Assembly (NCBI GenBank): GCA_946480445.1
Contig: CAMLJN010000001.1
Coordinates: 463,352 to 527,351, forward strand
Direction of reading: 5' to 3'
Length of the DNA: 64,000 nucleotides
Origin: an uncultured Buttiauxella sp.
GTDB taxonomy: Bacteria; Pseudomonadota; Gammaproteobacteria; Enterobacterales; Enterobacteriaceae
Shown here piece after piece: positions 27,304-36,969 of the stretch. The notes below the pieces were generated by a model, which was not told where the DNA came from, did not search any database, and saw nothing but the letters and a program-made list of their open reading frames with translations. Made by a program: the position numbers and the translations under genes. Each line of letters begins with the position of its first letter. Positions within the stretch are counted from its first letter, which is position 1.

Positions 27304-27690
27304 TTAGCGGTACTTTTTGTGGTAGGTATTACGGGTGGTTTTAAAGTCTTCAGCCGCAGCCTGCGCTTCTTTCACTTTACCTTCGTTGGCAAGCTTCAGC
27401 GCCCCGTCGATCTGCCCGACAAGCAAATCCAGGCCATGACGATAGTCTTTCATTTCTGCGCTGTCGGCCGCTTTATTTTCCAGCTTCGGCGGCGTGCCAT
27501 TTTGCGCGTCCAGTGCTGCGGTGCGCATGTTGTTTAACGAGGTTTTTAATTCGGCCACGTTATCGGTATTCAATACGGTTTTGTAATTCTCCGCGATAAT
27601 ATCCATATCATCGCCAACATCTTTCGCCATCGCGGCGGTGGTAAAGAGCACGGACGATACTGCCAACATTGCAATCAGTTGCTTACGCAT
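27304..27690 (-). CDS. cybC: Cytochrome b562
   Basis: 128 residues: signal peptide of 22 residues ending AMA, then a 106-residue four-helix bundle. Mature Met7 (GDDMDII) and His102 (NTYHKKYR) are the two haem ligands. [19 protein letters not shown] is very similar to E. coli. It is a soluble periplasmic electron carrier of unclear partner. It has its own terminator and lies beside pmbA as in E. coli. Confidence 0.96.
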   Translation of the reverse strand: MRKQLIAMLAVSSVLFTTAAMAKDVGDDMDIIAENYKTVLNTDNVAELKTSLNNMRTAALDAQNGTPPKLENKAADSAEMKDYRHGLDLLVGQIDGALKLANEGKVKEAQAAAEDFKTTRNTYHKKYR

Positions 27691-27746
27691 TAGCTCACCT
27701 TATAAGAATATTGAAGTGGGCGCGGCAGAGCGCGCCCTTCATCGCT

Positions 27747-29099
27747 CTACTGACCGGCGATTTTCATCTCCGGTAACAGCACTGAACCACACTGAATGTT
27801 ACTGCGCTTCTCAATATCACTGCCTACTGTGACAATCTCCCGCCACATGTCTTTTAAGTTTCCGGCGATAGTGATTTCGCTCACCGGATACTGAATTTCG
27901 CCGTTTTCGACCCAGAAGCCGGATGCCCCGCGAGAATAATCCCCGGTGATGCCGCTTACGCCCTGCCCCATCAGCTCGGTCACCACCAGACCGGTGCCCA
28001 TCTCTTTGAGCATACCGTTAAAGTCCAGACCGCGCCCCTGGATGCGCCAGTTGTGGATGCCGCCTGCATGACCGGTGCTTTTCAGGCCCAGCTTGCGTGC
28101 GGAGTAGTTGGTCAGCAGCCACTGCTGCAGGATGCCGTCTTTAATGATGTCGCGGTGCTCGGTGCGTACACCTTCGCTATCAAAGGGTGTGGAGGCCAGG
28201 CCTTTAAGCAGGTGCGGATGCTCCTCGATGGTCAGCCACTCCGGTAACACCTGCTTGCCAAGATAATCCAGCAGGAAGGTCGATTTACGGTAGACCGCCC
28301 CGCCCGCAATCGCCCCCACCAGGTGCCCAAACAGGCCTGTCGCCACTTCAGCGGCAAATATAACCGGGGCTTTCATGGTGGAGAGTTTACGCGGAGAAAG
28401 ACGTGACAAGGTTCGGCGGGCGCACTCAGCACCAACCCACTCCGGGGTTTCCAGGTCTTCGATCGCTCGTCCAATAGTGTAGGCGTAATCACGTTCCATT
28501 TCGCCGTCAACTTCGGCGATAACGCAGCTGGAAAGCGAGTGACGCGTTGAACAGTAGCTTTGCAGCATACCGTGGCTGTTGCCAAAGACTTTGATGCCGT
28601 AGTGGCTGTTAAAGCTGCCGCCTTCGGTGTTGGTGATACGCTTATCGACGTTTAAAGAGGCGTTTTCGGCGCGAGCGGCCAGTTCAATGGCGCGATCGGC
28701 ATCCATTTCAACCGGGTGGTATAGATCTAAATCTGGCGCGTCAAAGGCCAGCAGCTCTTTTTCTGCCACGCCCGCATACGGGTCCGGGGAAGTGTAGCGG
28801 GCAATATCCAGCGCGGCCTGTACGGTACGTGCCACGGCGTCCGGGCTTAAATCAGTGGTGGAGGCGCTGCCTTTACGGTTTTGATGGTAAACGGTGATGC
28901 CCAAAGCACCATCGCTATTAAATTCAACGTTTTCCACCTCACCATAGCGGGTGCTGACGCCGATGCCTGTGGTTTTGCTGACCGCAACTTCTGCGCCGTC
29001 GGAGCGGGCAGAGGCCAGCTCCAGCGCCTGCGAAACCGCCTGTTCCAGAATCTTACGTTGTTGTGCTACCTGCGTGTCTACTTTCATCGCGACTGCCAT
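27747..29099 (-). CDS. pmbA: PmbA/TldE, subunit of the TldD-TldE metalloprotease
   Basis: 450 residues from ATG 29099, which aligns with the E. coli start (MAxAMKV). It partners TldD in the protease that matures microcin B17 and degrades CcdA. Conserved blocks: [40 protein letters not shown], and [18 protein letters not shown]. TldE itself lacks the catalytic HExxxH of TldD. Divergent from darP with a 98-base gap. Confidence 0.96.
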   Translation of the reverse strand: MAVAMKVDTQVAQQRKILEQAVSQALELASARSDGAEVAVSKTTGIGVSTRYGEVENVEFNSDGALGITVYHQNRKGSASTTDLSPDAVARTVQAALDIARYTSPDPYAGVAEKELLAFDAPDLDLYHPVEMDADRAIELAARAENASLNVDKRITNTEGGSFNSHYGIKVFGNSHGMLQSYCSTRHSLSSCVIAEVDGEMERDYAYTIGRAIEDLETPEWVGAECARRTLSRLSPRKLSTMKAPVIFAAEVATGLFGHLVGAIAGGAVYRKSTFLLDYLGKQVLPEWLTIEEHPHLLKGLASTPFDSEGVRTEHRDIIKDGILQQWLLTNYSARKLGLKSTGHAGGIHNWRIQGRGLDFNGMLKEMGTGLVVTELMGQGVSGITGDYSRGASGFWVENGEIQYPVSEITIAGNLKDMWREIVTVGSDIEKRSNIQCGSVLLPEMKIAGQ

Positions 29100-29197
29100 A
29101 ATGTAAGGTGAGTTAATTAAGTCTAACAGGATCAGAACAATTTCGCAGTGCACAGGCTTTACTGGTAGAATTAGCCACTTTTTTTAAGGAGCCTAAT

Positions 29198-29752
29198 ATG
29201 ACTAAGCAGCCCGAAGACTGGCTCGACGACGTACCCGATAATGAAAATGAAGACGAAGATGATGAGATTATCTGGGTCAGTAAAAGCGAAATTAAGCGCG
29301 ACGCCGAAGAGCTAAAACGCCTCGGTATGGAGCTGATGGAGTTGGGCAAAAACGCGCTCGACAAAATCCCGCTGGATGACGATTTACGTGCCGCCATTGA
29401 GCTGGCACAGAAGATCAAAAAAGAAGGCCGCCGCCGTCAGGTGCAGCTGATCGGTAAAATGATGCGTTCCCGCGACATGGACCCGATTCGTCAGGCGCTG
29501 GATAAGCTGAAGAACCGTCACAACCAGCAGGTTGCGTTGTTCCATAAGCTGGAAGCGCTGCGCGACCGTCTGGTTGAAGAAGGCGACGACGCAATGAGCG
29601 AAGTGCTGCGCCTTTACCCGGACGCAGACCGCCAGCAGCTGCGAGTCCTGATTCGCAACGCTCAAAAAGAGAAGGCCGCCAACAAGCCGCCAAAATCTTA
29701 TCGCCAGATTTTCTCTTATCTGCGCGAGCTGGCCGAAAACCAGGATCTGTAA
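29198..29752 (+). CDS. darP: DarP (YjgA), 50S ribosome assembly factor
   Basis: 184 residues, acidic N-terminus ([20 protein letters not shown]) and a helical body, nearly identical to E. coli YjgA/DarP, which associates with late pre-50S particles. The [20 protein letters not shown] segment is highly conserved. Good ribosome site AAGGAG. Ends in a strong terminator. Confidence 0.95.
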   Translation: MTKQPEDWLDDVPDNENEDEDDEIIWVSKSEIKRDAEELKRLGMELMELGKNALDKIPLDDDLRAAIELAQKIKKEGRRRQVQLIGKMMRSRDMDPIRQALDKLKNRHNQQVALFHKLEALRDRLVEEGDDAMSEVLRLYPDADRQQLRVLIRNAQKEKAANKPPKSYRQIFSYLRELAENQDL

Positions 29753-29755
29753 AAT

Positions 29756-29781
29756 AAAAAAGGCCCGTCAGGGCCTTTTTT
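29756..29781 (+). terminator. Rho-independent terminator of darP
   Basis: GGCCC...GGGCC stem flanked by an A-run before and a T-run after, right after the darP stop. The A/T flanks let it work for the convergent LysE-family gene as well. Confidence 0.88.
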
Positions 29782-29810
29782 AATGTCGAACCAGTACGTT
29801 AGCCGTGGCC

Positions 29811-30440
29811 TCAGCTCACATTGCTACGGCGATAAAGCGCCACGCCCACCGCCAGAACAGCCAGCATCCCCGCACAGCTGCGGTTGATGCCGCGCATGAC
29901 GCTTGCCGAGAAACGGCGCATCGCATGGCGGCCACCGTAGGCATAGATCGTCATCATTATGCAGTTAATCACCGCGCTGACCAGCGCCAGAATCAGGTAC
30001 TGCATGGCAACCGGCTTTTCCAGATGAATAAACTGCGGCAGGAAAGCAGAATAAAACAGCAGGCCTTTCGGGTTGGATAAGCCCACCATCATGGAACGCA
30101 GAAAGGCCGTTTTTCCCGTCGCCACTGCCGCACCGGCCTTCACTTCCAGAGCTTTTGCCGGCGCGCGCCAGAGTACGCAGGCCAGATACAGCAGATACAG
30201 CGCCCCACCCCATTTCACGAGCGAGAACAGATGCTCAGAAGCCTGGAGCAACGCTCCCAGGCCGCAGCCCACCGCGCCAATCAATAGCGAATCGGCCAGA
30301 ATCGCGCCGATAAAGCCATAGCCCGCAATACGCATCCCGTAGGTCGCGCCGTTATTGAGCGCCAGCAGCATTGAGGGGCCAGGCGTGACCATCACGGCAC
30401 TCACGGCGATAAGGTAGAGAAACAGCGTGGTTAAATCCAT
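29811..30440 (-). CDS. LysE/RhtB-family amino acid exporter
   Basis: 209 residues from ATG 30440, supported by GGAG eight bases upstream; the open frame continues to 30536 but without a ribosome site. Six membrane helices; family signature VTPGPSMLLALNNGATYGMR near residue 20. LysE-family proteins export amino acids or related compounds; the substrate cannot be read from the sequence. It lies downstream of the GNAT gene with a 59-base gap. Confidence 0.85.
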   Translation of the reverse strand: MDLTTLFLYLIAVSAVMVTPGPSMLLALNNGATYGMRIAGYGFIGAILADSLLIGAVGCGLGALLQASEHLFSLVKWGGALYLLYLACVLWRAPAKALEVKAGAAVATGKTAFLRSMMVGLSNPKGLLFYSAFLPQFIHLEKPVAMQYLILALVSAVINCIMMTIYAYGGRHAMRRFSASVMRGINRSCAGMLAVLAVGVALYRRSNVS

Positions 30441-30499
30441 TAACAGCTCCATGTAAAAACGACATTCTGCAACGCCGGGAGGCGTGCAGAAGGAAAAAT

Positions 30500-31036
30500 T
30501 CAGGCCTGAGAGACGCGCTCCATCACCACCTTGCACAGATCGGCGTTAAAACGCCGGTACTGCTCATCACTAATCTGCTGCGGGTAACTCAACACGATCA
30601 GCTCGTGGTCAGCCATCCCCACATGGTAACTCGGGTGAAAATGTCGGTAGCCGTTCTCATAAAAACCGAGGCTTTGATAAAAACGCAGGCGCTTATGCGC
30701 TATCTCGGTGGTCAACGGGTCGATTTCCAGAACGGTGAGCGGATGCATCTGTAAAAACTGGCTGAGCATCCGCTTGCCGTAGCCCTGCGCACGCAGCTTG
30801 CCGTTAACCGCCAGGTGTTCGATGTAGGTGTAACCTGCAAAGTCCCATGCGCCAATCATGCCGATAAACTGCTCACCGTCAAACCACGCCTGCAACACGT
30901 AGTTATCGTGCTTAAGCGCGCTGGCTTTCGCCTGCGGCTCACGTTTTTCATGCAGCGGAAACGCGCTCTCATAGAGCGCATCCACGTCCGTAAACCAGGG
31001 GGAATCCGTCCCCCGAATTCGTTTAATCGTTAGCAT
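30500..31036 (-). CDS. GNAT-family N-acetyltransferase
   Basis: 178 residues from ATG 31036, which starts one base after the upstream permease stop; a TTG at 31057 is the alternative. GNAT fold: YIEHLAVNGKLRAQGYGKRM is the acetyl-CoA loop (RxxGxGxR/K), followed by LRFYQSLGFYENGYR. The substrate is unknown. Tight linkage to the permease suggests co-expression. Confidence 0.8.
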   Translation of the reverse strand: MLTIKRIRGTDSPWFTDVDALYESAFPLHEKREPQAKASALKHDNYVLQAWFDGEQFIGMIGAWDFAGYTYIEHLAVNGKLRAQGYGKRMLSQFLQMHPLTVLEIDPLTTEIAHKRLRFYQSLGFYENGYRHFHPSYHVGMADHELIVLSYPQQISDEQYRRFNADLCKVVMERVSQA

Positions 31037-31037
31037 A

Positions 31038-32381
31038 TCAATCAAGTAAATGTGCAATATCGTCGTGTGAAACGGACGGCGGCGCCTGGCGCAGCCCCTT
31101 CGTCAGCACGAGCAGATAACTAAACCCGATGGCAAGCCAGACCAGGCCTACAATCATCGCGTCCCGTTCAAGGCTGGTCCACAGCCAGACCGACATCACA
31201 AAGCCGATAATCGGCAGCAGGCCATATTTGATCATCGCACTTACGCCACGGCGCTTTTCGTTAATCAGGAAGTGTTTTACCACGCTCAGGTTAACGAAGG
31301 TGAAAGCCCCTAACGCGCCGAAGCTTATCATCGACACAACCAGTCCCAGGTCCAGGAATAAGGCAGACAAAGAGAGGACGGCCACAAAGAGAATGGCGCG
31401 GTACGGCGTGTGGAATTTCTTGTGCAGATGGAAGAAGATTTTACGCGGCAGCACGCCTTCACGCCCCATCGCATAGAAGATACGGGAAACACCAGTTTGC
31501 GCGGTCATCGCCGAGGCATAAACGCCGGTCAGGTAGGCCGCCATAAAGAAGTTATACATCCACTTCCCGCCCACTTTTTCCGACACCACAAGGCTTGCGG
31601 TATCCTGTACTGGGATCAGCGACTGCCAGTCCGGGTACACAATGTGCGCCGCATAGGAAACCGCCATAAAGATAGCACCGGCGACGATCACCGTAATCAG
31701 AATGGCGCGCGGCAAGGTGCGTTTCGCATCGTCTGCCTCTTCTGCCATGGTGGCAATAGCGTCAAACCCGAGGAACGCAAGGCACAGCACCGCAGCACCT
31801 GACAGCAGCCCGGCGAAGTCGCCTGCGCCCACCAGCAGCGGTTTCATTAAGGCCTCAGGGCTTAAATCGGCCTGGCTGAACGACAGCGCGATAAACAGCA
31901 CAATAAAGACCATCTGCGCGGCAATCAGCGAAAAGTTCACCGAGGTCATCAGGCGTACGCCCAGAATATTCAGCAGGCTTACCGTCGCAATCGACCCGAC
32001 CACAAACATAGGGGCCGGAATTGCGGGGAAGGCTTCGTGCAGGAAAATCCCCAACACTAAATAGTTAAGGATCGGCAGGAAGAGGTAATCAAGGATCTGC
32101 GCCCAGCCGACCAGGAAACCCACTTTGCCCCCAAAACTGCGCTGCACGTAGGAGTACGCCGACCCCGCCAGCGGCAAGGCGCTGGTCATCCGGCAATAGC
32201 TCAGAGCAGTAAACAGAATGGTGATTATCGTCAGCAGGTAGGCGACAGGCAGGTGGCCATGGCTCAGCACCGTCACCTGGCCGTAGGTGGTAAATACACC
32301 CAACGGAACCATGTAGGCGAGACCAAAAGCGACGAGCGCTGGCGTTTTGAGAACTCTTCGCAACTGAATATTTTGTGGCAT
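31038..32381 (-). CDS. APC-superfamily amino acid/amine permease (PuuP/PlaP-like)
   Basis: 447 residues, about 12 membrane helices. N-terminal LRRVLKTPALVAFGLAYMVP and PLAGSAYSYVQRSFGGKVGF fit the putrescine importer/YhdG group of APC transporters. FLGFDAIATMAEEADDAKRT in helix 6 region is a hallmark of the superfamily. Probable substrate is an amino acid or polyamine; a specific assignment is not possible by eye. It is followed immediately by the GNAT gene. Confidence 0.83.
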   Translation of the reverse strand: MPQNIQLRRVLKTPALVAFGLAYMVPLGVFTTYGQVTVLSHGHLPVAYLLTIITILFTALSYCRMTSALPLAGSAYSYVQRSFGGKVGFLVGWAQILDYLFLPILNYLVLGIFLHEAFPAIPAPMFVVGSIATVSLLNILGVRLMTSVNFSLIAAQMVFIVLFIALSFSQADLSPEALMKPLLVGAGDFAGLLSGAAVLCLAFLGFDAIATMAEEADDAKRTLPRAILITVIVAGAIFMAVSYAAHIVYPDWQSLIPVQDTASLVVSEKVGGKWMYNFFMAAYLTGVYASAMTAQTGVSRIFYAMGREGVLPRKIFFHLHKKFHTPYRAILFVAVLSLSALFLDLGLVVSMISFGALGAFTFVNLSVVKHFLINEKRRGVSAMIKYGLLPIIGFVMSVWLWTSLERDAMIVGLVWLAIGFSYLLVLTKGLRQAPPSVSHDDIAHLLD

Positions 32382-32545
32382 TACCGTATCATCTCCTGGT
32401 GAAGCAAAGCACCGATTGGTCGTCCTGCCGGAAGCAGGGAAATTGTGAAAACGGCGGATTTTGGCACACGGGGTGCAACTTTGAAAGGCGGTTATTATTT
32501 CTGCGGGAAATTAGTCAAGGAAGGTTGTCACAAATCAGAAAAATA

Positions 32546-32570
32546 TCCCTCACCCCACAGGAGCGAGGGA
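32546..32570 (-). terminator. Terminator of the YtcJ-like amidohydrolase gene
   Basis: TCCCTC/GAGGGA stem; on the minus strand it is followed by TATTTTT. It separates the amidohydrolase from the permease into two transcription units. The rest of the 32382-32577 gap shows no gene. Confidence 0.65.
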
Positions 32571-32577
32571 AGCGACA

Positions 32578-34305
32578 TCAAGCCTGATAAACGACTTTAC
32601 CACCGACTAAAGTACGGACAATCTTCGTCTGATAAACCGTCTCAACAGGTTGTGCGAACAGATTGTTTTCCAGCACGATAGCATCCGCCAGCTTGCCCGG
32701 CTCCAGCGAGCCGATGTACTGCTCTTTGGCAATCATATAAGCCGCATCAATGGTCGCGGAACGCAGGGTTTCAATCAGCGTCAGATCGCGGTCAGTATCC
32801 AGGCGAGGGCCTGCCGGGTTGCCTTCGCTATCCCAGGCACGGCGCGTCATCCCAACCTGCAGGTTGTACCATTCGTCCAGACGATCGATTGGCCAGTCGC
32901 TGCCGTAAGCCAGACGCGCACCTGCGTCGAGGAAGCGGGCCGCCGGTTCCATGTGCTCAAAACGCGCTTCACCTAACATTTCTCGCTCTTCGTCAATCAG
33001 CACGCCCGGTAAACCGCCCCACTGATAGGAAAGCACGGCTGTCGCGCCGAGTTTTGCAAAGCGCTCATACTGATGCGCGGCAACCAGTTCGTTGTGTGCA
33101 AGCCCGGGACGCACGTCTTTGCCCGGATAAGCCGCTCGCATTTTCTCGACGGCGTTCAACACCATTTCAATCGCACCATCGGCCACGGTATGGGTATGCG
33201 GATGAATACCCACGCGGCCGCATTCCACCATCAGCGCATCCAGCACCGGGGCGGTAAAGTAGAGATCGCCGTAGCGCTCGCTCGGCTGCCAGTCTGGCGC
33301 ATCGTGCGTGCCGCGATTCTCACGATAAGGTTCCAGCAAAGAGGCTGTCATCGTGGGTGGCTGCAGTACGCCGTCAACGAAGAACTTGACATGCGTCAGG
33401 CCAAAACCAGGCGCAGGCGTCCATTCGGCGTCGTTCCACTTACGGTTAAATTCAGCAATATCGTTGATGGCGCGGGCGGCATCTTCCGGGCCGTCGACGC
33501 TGTCCGGCGTAACTTCTTTCGCCCCCAGCATACGCAGCGTTAACTCACCCCGCTCACGCAAAACAGCAAAGGCTTCCAGCTGCTCAGCAAAGACGCGCGT
33601 GTCCATGACGGTTGTCACGCCCTGCTGGTTAAGCACCTGCTGCACATGCGTCGCAATCTGTACGTTCTGCTCCGGCGTGCCGGAAGGAATGCTGTCGAAG
33701 GCGCGCATGGCTGGCGCATCTTCAAGGATGCCGGTCAGGCGGCCCGTTTCGTCGCGGGCAATTTTGCCGTCGGCCGGTACCGGCGTGTTTTCGTCGATAC
33801 CGAGCATTGCCAGCGCGCGGCTGTTGGCGGCAAGGGTGTGGCAATCGTTAGAGAACAAGGCCACAGGGCGTTTGGTATTCAGCGAATCCAGCGCTTCACG
33901 GCTCATATCAGCGCCAACCGGCGTCATCGCCTGACGCTGCCACGCACGCACGGTCAGCCAGTCGTTTTCACCCTTGAACGGGTCGTTATCAATGTGCTTC
34001 TGGATAATCGCCAGCGTCTGTTCAACGGACAGCGCCGCGTAATTCAGGTTACAGCCGCGCAGCTGTTTACCGCCCCAGAAGGGGTGCATATGGCTGTCGA
34101 TGATCCCCGGCAGCATGACCTTACCTTGCAGGTCGACCAGTTCGGTCGCAGGCTGAGCGAGGCGCAGCACTTCTTCATCGCTCCCCACGGCCAGGATATA
34201 GCCTTCGCCAATGGCAATCGCCTGGCAGAAAGTATCATGCTGGTCGGCGGTGTACACCGTACCGTTGTGGTAGATCACATCGACAGTTTGGGTGTTTGTC
34301 GTCAT
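32578..34305 (-). CDS. YtcJ-like amidohydrolase (Amidohydro_3)
   Basis: 575 residues, amidohydrolase superfamily. Metal-site motif GIIDSHMHPFWGG (HxH, near residue 71-73), later HTHTVADGAI and LAHNELV, and the AYGSDWPID Asp region. The C-terminal IGSLEPGKLADAIVLENNLF is typical of the family. The natural substrate is unknown. It is a single gene with its own terminator, between mpl and a permease. Confidence 0.85.
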   Translation of the reverse strand: MTTNTQTVDVIYHNGTVYTADQHDTFCQAIAIGEGYILAVGSDEEVLRLAQPATELVDLQGKVMLPGIIDSHMHPFWGGKQLRGCNLNYAALSVEQTLAIIQKHIDNDPFKGENDWLTVRAWQRQAMTPVGADMSREALDSLNTKRPVALFSNDCHTLAANSRALAMLGIDENTPVPADGKIARDETGRLTGILEDAPAMRAFDSIPSGTPEQNVQIATHVQQVLNQQGVTTVMDTRVFAEQLEAFAVLRERGELTLRMLGAKEVTPDSVDGPEDAARAINDIAEFNRKWNDAEWTPAPGFGLTHVKFFVDGVLQPPTMTASLLEPYRENRGTHDAPDWQPSERYGDLYFTAPVLDALMVECGRVGIHPHTHTVADGAIEMVLNAVEKMRAAYPGKDVRPGLAHNELVAAHQYERFAKLGATAVLSYQWGGLPGVLIDEEREMLGEARFEHMEPAARFLDAGARLAYGSDWPIDRLDEWYNLQVGMTRRAWDSEGNPAGPRLDTDRDLTLIETLRSATIDAAYMIAKEQYIGSLEPGKLADAIVLENNLFAQPVETVYQTKIVRTLVGGKVVYQA

Positions 34306-34331
34306 TTTTTGGCTCTCAAACGCTTAAAAAA

Positions 34332-34356
34332 AATGCCAGCCGGTCAGGCTGGCATT
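34332..34356 (-). terminator. Rho-independent terminator of mpl
   Basis: Perfect ten-base stem AATGCCAGCC and its complement with loop GGTCA; on the minus strand it is followed by eight T. Confidence 0.92.
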
Positions 34357-34373
34357 AGATAAGACAAGTGTAC

Positions 34374-35741
34374 TTAATTTGCAGACTTTTTCGCCAGCCC
34401 ATCGAGCAATTTCTGATGGATACCGCCGAAACCGCCGTTACTCATCACCAGAATATGATCGCCAGGCTGGGCCGTTTTCACGATCATTTCTACCAGCGAG
34501 TCTACGTCTGAACTGCAGTGTGCGGGCTGTATACAGGCTTCCGCGACTTCCACAACCTGCCACGGGATATGTGGCGGCTGAAGCAGGAACACTTCGTCGG
34601 CACGGCCAAGCGAAGGCGCAAGATCGTCTTTGCTCAGCCCCATTTTCATGGTGTTGGAACGAGGTTCGAGCACCGCAAGGATGCGCGCGGTCCCGCCAAC
34701 TTTGCCGCGAAGCGCAGCAAGCGTGGCCAGAATAGCGGTCGGATGATGCGCAAAATCGTCATAAACCGTGACGCCATTCGCTTCGCCGCGCAATTCCAGG
34801 CGACGACGGGCGTTGATGAAGGTGTCCAGCGCTTTAGCGGCATCGGACGGTGCGACGCCAACATGACGCGCCGCGGCTATCGCCATCAGGCCATTGTGCA
34901 TGTTGTGCTCGCCAACCAGCTGCCAGTTCACTTCACCCACGCGCTCACCGTTGAAATACACTTCCCAGCGGGAAGCGTCCGGCGTGAGTTTTTTCGCCTG
35001 CCAGTCGCCCTGTTCGCCTACCAGTTCCTGTTCGCTCCAGCAGCCCATCGCCATGGTCTGTTTGATATTAGTATCGCTCTCAGGCCAGATGATTTTGCCC
35101 AGTCCTGGAACGATGCGCACGAGGTGGTGGAACTGCTTTTGAATCGCTTTCAGGTCGTCAAAAATATCCGCATGATCGAACTCAAGGTTGTTGAGGATCA
35201 GCGTGCGCGGGCAGTAGTGCACGAACTTAGAACGCTTGTCGAAGAAGGCGCAGTCGTACTCGTCGGCTTCGATCACAAAGAACGGGCTGTCGCCCAGACG
35301 TGCAGATACGTTGAAGTTGCCCGGTACACCGCCGATAACGAAGCCCGGCTGATAACCGCAGGCCTCGAGGATCCACGTGGCCATACCGGCCGTGGTCGTT
35401 TTACCGTGCGTCCCGGCAACCGCGATAACCCAGCGGTCGCGCAGCACAAAATCATGCAGCCACTGCGGGCCGGACATGTACGGAATGCTTTTTTCCAGCA
35501 CCGCTTCGACGCAGGGATTCCCACGGGTCATGGCGTTGCCAATAATCACCAGATCCGGCTGCGGATCGAGCTGGCTGGCATCGTAGCCCTGAATCAGCGA
35601 GATGCCTTGCTCTTCAAGCAGGGTGCTCATCGGAGGGTACACGTTGGCGTCGGAACCGGTAACTTCGTGGCCAAGAGAGCGAGCAAGCATAGCCAGACCG
35701 CCCATAAAGGTGCCACAAATCCCTAAAATATGAATGCGCAT
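34374..35741 (-). CDS. mpl: Mpl, murein tripeptide ligase
   Basis: 455 residues. Ligates recycled L-Ala-gamma-D-Glu-meso-DAP to UDP-MurNAc in cell-wall recycling. Mur-ligase motifs: MRIHILGICGTFMGGLAMLA, ATP loop AVAGTHGKTTTAGM, LILNNLEFDHADIF, and YDDFAHHPTAI. Length matches E. coli (457). Divergent from fbp with 175 bases between them. Confidence 0.97.
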   Translation of the reverse strand: MRIHILGICGTFMGGLAMLARSLGHEVTGSDANVYPPMSTLLEEQGISLIQGYDASQLDPQPDLVIIGNAMTRGNPCVEAVLEKSIPYMSGPQWLHDFVLRDRWVIAVAGTHGKTTTAGMATWILEACGYQPGFVIGGVPGNFNVSARLGDSPFFVIEADEYDCAFFDKRSKFVHYCPRTLILNNLEFDHADIFDDLKAIQKQFHHLVRIVPGLGKIIWPESDTNIKQTMAMGCWSEQELVGEQGDWQAKKLTPDASRWEVYFNGERVGEVNWQLVGEHNMHNGLMAIAAARHVGVAPSDAAKALDTFINARRRLELRGEANGVTVYDDFAHHPTAILATLAALRGKVGGTARILAVLEPRSNTMKMGLSKDDLAPSLGRADEVFLLQPPHIPWQVVEVAEACIQPAHCSSDVDSLVEMIVKTAQPGDHILVMSNGGFGGIHQKLLDGLAKKSAN

Positions 35742-35916
35742 ACAAAACTATCCTTTCTCTGTTTGGCCGACATTCTACCCGCATGTGCCGCGGTGAAGAA
35801 ATGCAATTCAGGAAATTCCTTATTTTGCTGGCGCGATTCACCTGTGCGCTAAGATTTGAAAGTTTGTTAAGATTGTTGCAGTCGCTTTATCCAACTTAAG
35901 ATGCAGGGAAAGTGTT

Positions 35917-36915
35917 ATGAAAACGTTAGGTGAATTTATTGTTGAGAAGCAGCACGAGTTCTCCCACGCAACCGGGGAGCTTACTGCTTTACTGTCAGCA
36001 ATAAAGCTCGGCGCCAAGATTATCCACCGCGATATCAACAAGGCAGGTCTGGTGGATATCCTGGGGGCCAGCGGCGCGGAAAACGTACAGGGCGAGGTGC
36101 AGCAAAAACTCGATCTGTTCGCCAATGAAAAGCTGAAAGCAGCTCTGAAGGCCCGCGGCATCGTCGCCGGGATCGCCTCTGAAGAAGAAGATGATATTGT
36201 CGTTTTCGAAGGCGCGGAGCATGCCAAATACGTTGTGCTGATGGACCCGCTTGATGGCTCCTCCAATATTGACGTTAACGTCTCCGTAGGTACCATTTTC
36301 TCCATCTACCGTCGCATCACTCCGGTCGGCACTCCGGTGACCGAGGAAGATTTCCTTCAGCCGGGCAACAAACAGGTTGCCGCAGGCTATGTGGTTTACG
36401 GCTCCTCCACCATGCTGGTCTATACCACCGGCTGCGGCGTTCACGCCTTTACTTACGATCCTTCCCTCGGCGTGTTCTGCCTGTCTCAGGAGCGTATGCG
36501 CTTCCCGGAGAAGGGCAATACCTACTCTATTAACGAAGGGAACTACATCCGCTTCCCTAACGGCGTGAAAAAGTATATTAAGTTCTGCCAGGAAGAAGAC
36601 AGCTCGACCCAGCGCCCTTATACCTCGCGCTATATTGGTTCGCTGGTGGCTGACTTCCACCGCAATCTGCTCAAAGGCGGTATCTACCTGTACCCAAGCA
36701 CCGCAAGCCACCCGGACGGGAAACTGCGCCTGCTGTATGAAGGCAATCCGATGGCGTTTCTGGCCGAGCAGGCAGGCGGCAAAGCAAGCGACGGGAAAGA
36801 ACGTATTCTGGACATTATCCCGCAAGCCCTGCATCAGCGCCGTCCGTTCTTTGTCGGCAACCGCCACATGGTGGACGACGTAGAACGCTTTATTCGCGAG
36901 TTCCCGGACGCTTAA
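35917..36915 (+). CDS. fbp: Fructose-1,6-bisphosphatase class I
   Basis: 332 residues, the E. coli length. Gluconeogenic hydrolysis of fructose-1,6-bisphosphate to fructose-6-phosphate. Metal-binding motif [15 protein letters not shown] is present, with SEEEDDI upstream and the product-binding [17 protein letters not shown]. The ribosome site GGGAAAG precedes ATG. No anomalies. Confidence 0.97.
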   Translation: MKTLGEFIVEKQHEFSHATGELTALLSAIKLGAKIIHRDINKAGLVDILGASGAENVQGEVQQKLDLFANEKLKAALKARGIVAGIASEEEDDIVVFEGAEHAKYVVLMDPLDGSSNIDVNVSVGTIFSIYRRITPVGTPVTEEDFLQPGNKQVAAGYVVYGSSTMLVYTTGCGVHAFTYDPSLGVFCLSQERMRFPEKGNTYSINEGNYIRFPNGVKKYIKFCQEEDSSTQRPYTSRYIGSLVADFHRNLLKGGIYLYPSTASHPDGKLRLLYEGNPMAFLAEQAGGKASDGKERILDIIPQALHQRRPFFVGNRHMVDDVERFIREFPDA

Positions 36916-36924
36916 TCTTTTCTA

Positions 36925-36955
36925 AGGATCCTCTTCCCACAGGGGAGAGGATCCT
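36925..36955. terminator. Hairpin between convergent fbp and chemoreceptor genes
   Basis: AGGATCCTCT and its complement form a perfect ten-base stem, extended by near-pairing CCC/GGG; no clear T-run on either side. It shares the CCTCT(T)CCC/GGGGAGAGG core with the hairpins at 3336, 6503 and 42172. Confidence 0.65.
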
Positions 36956-36969
36956 GGCAAGTCTCAGTC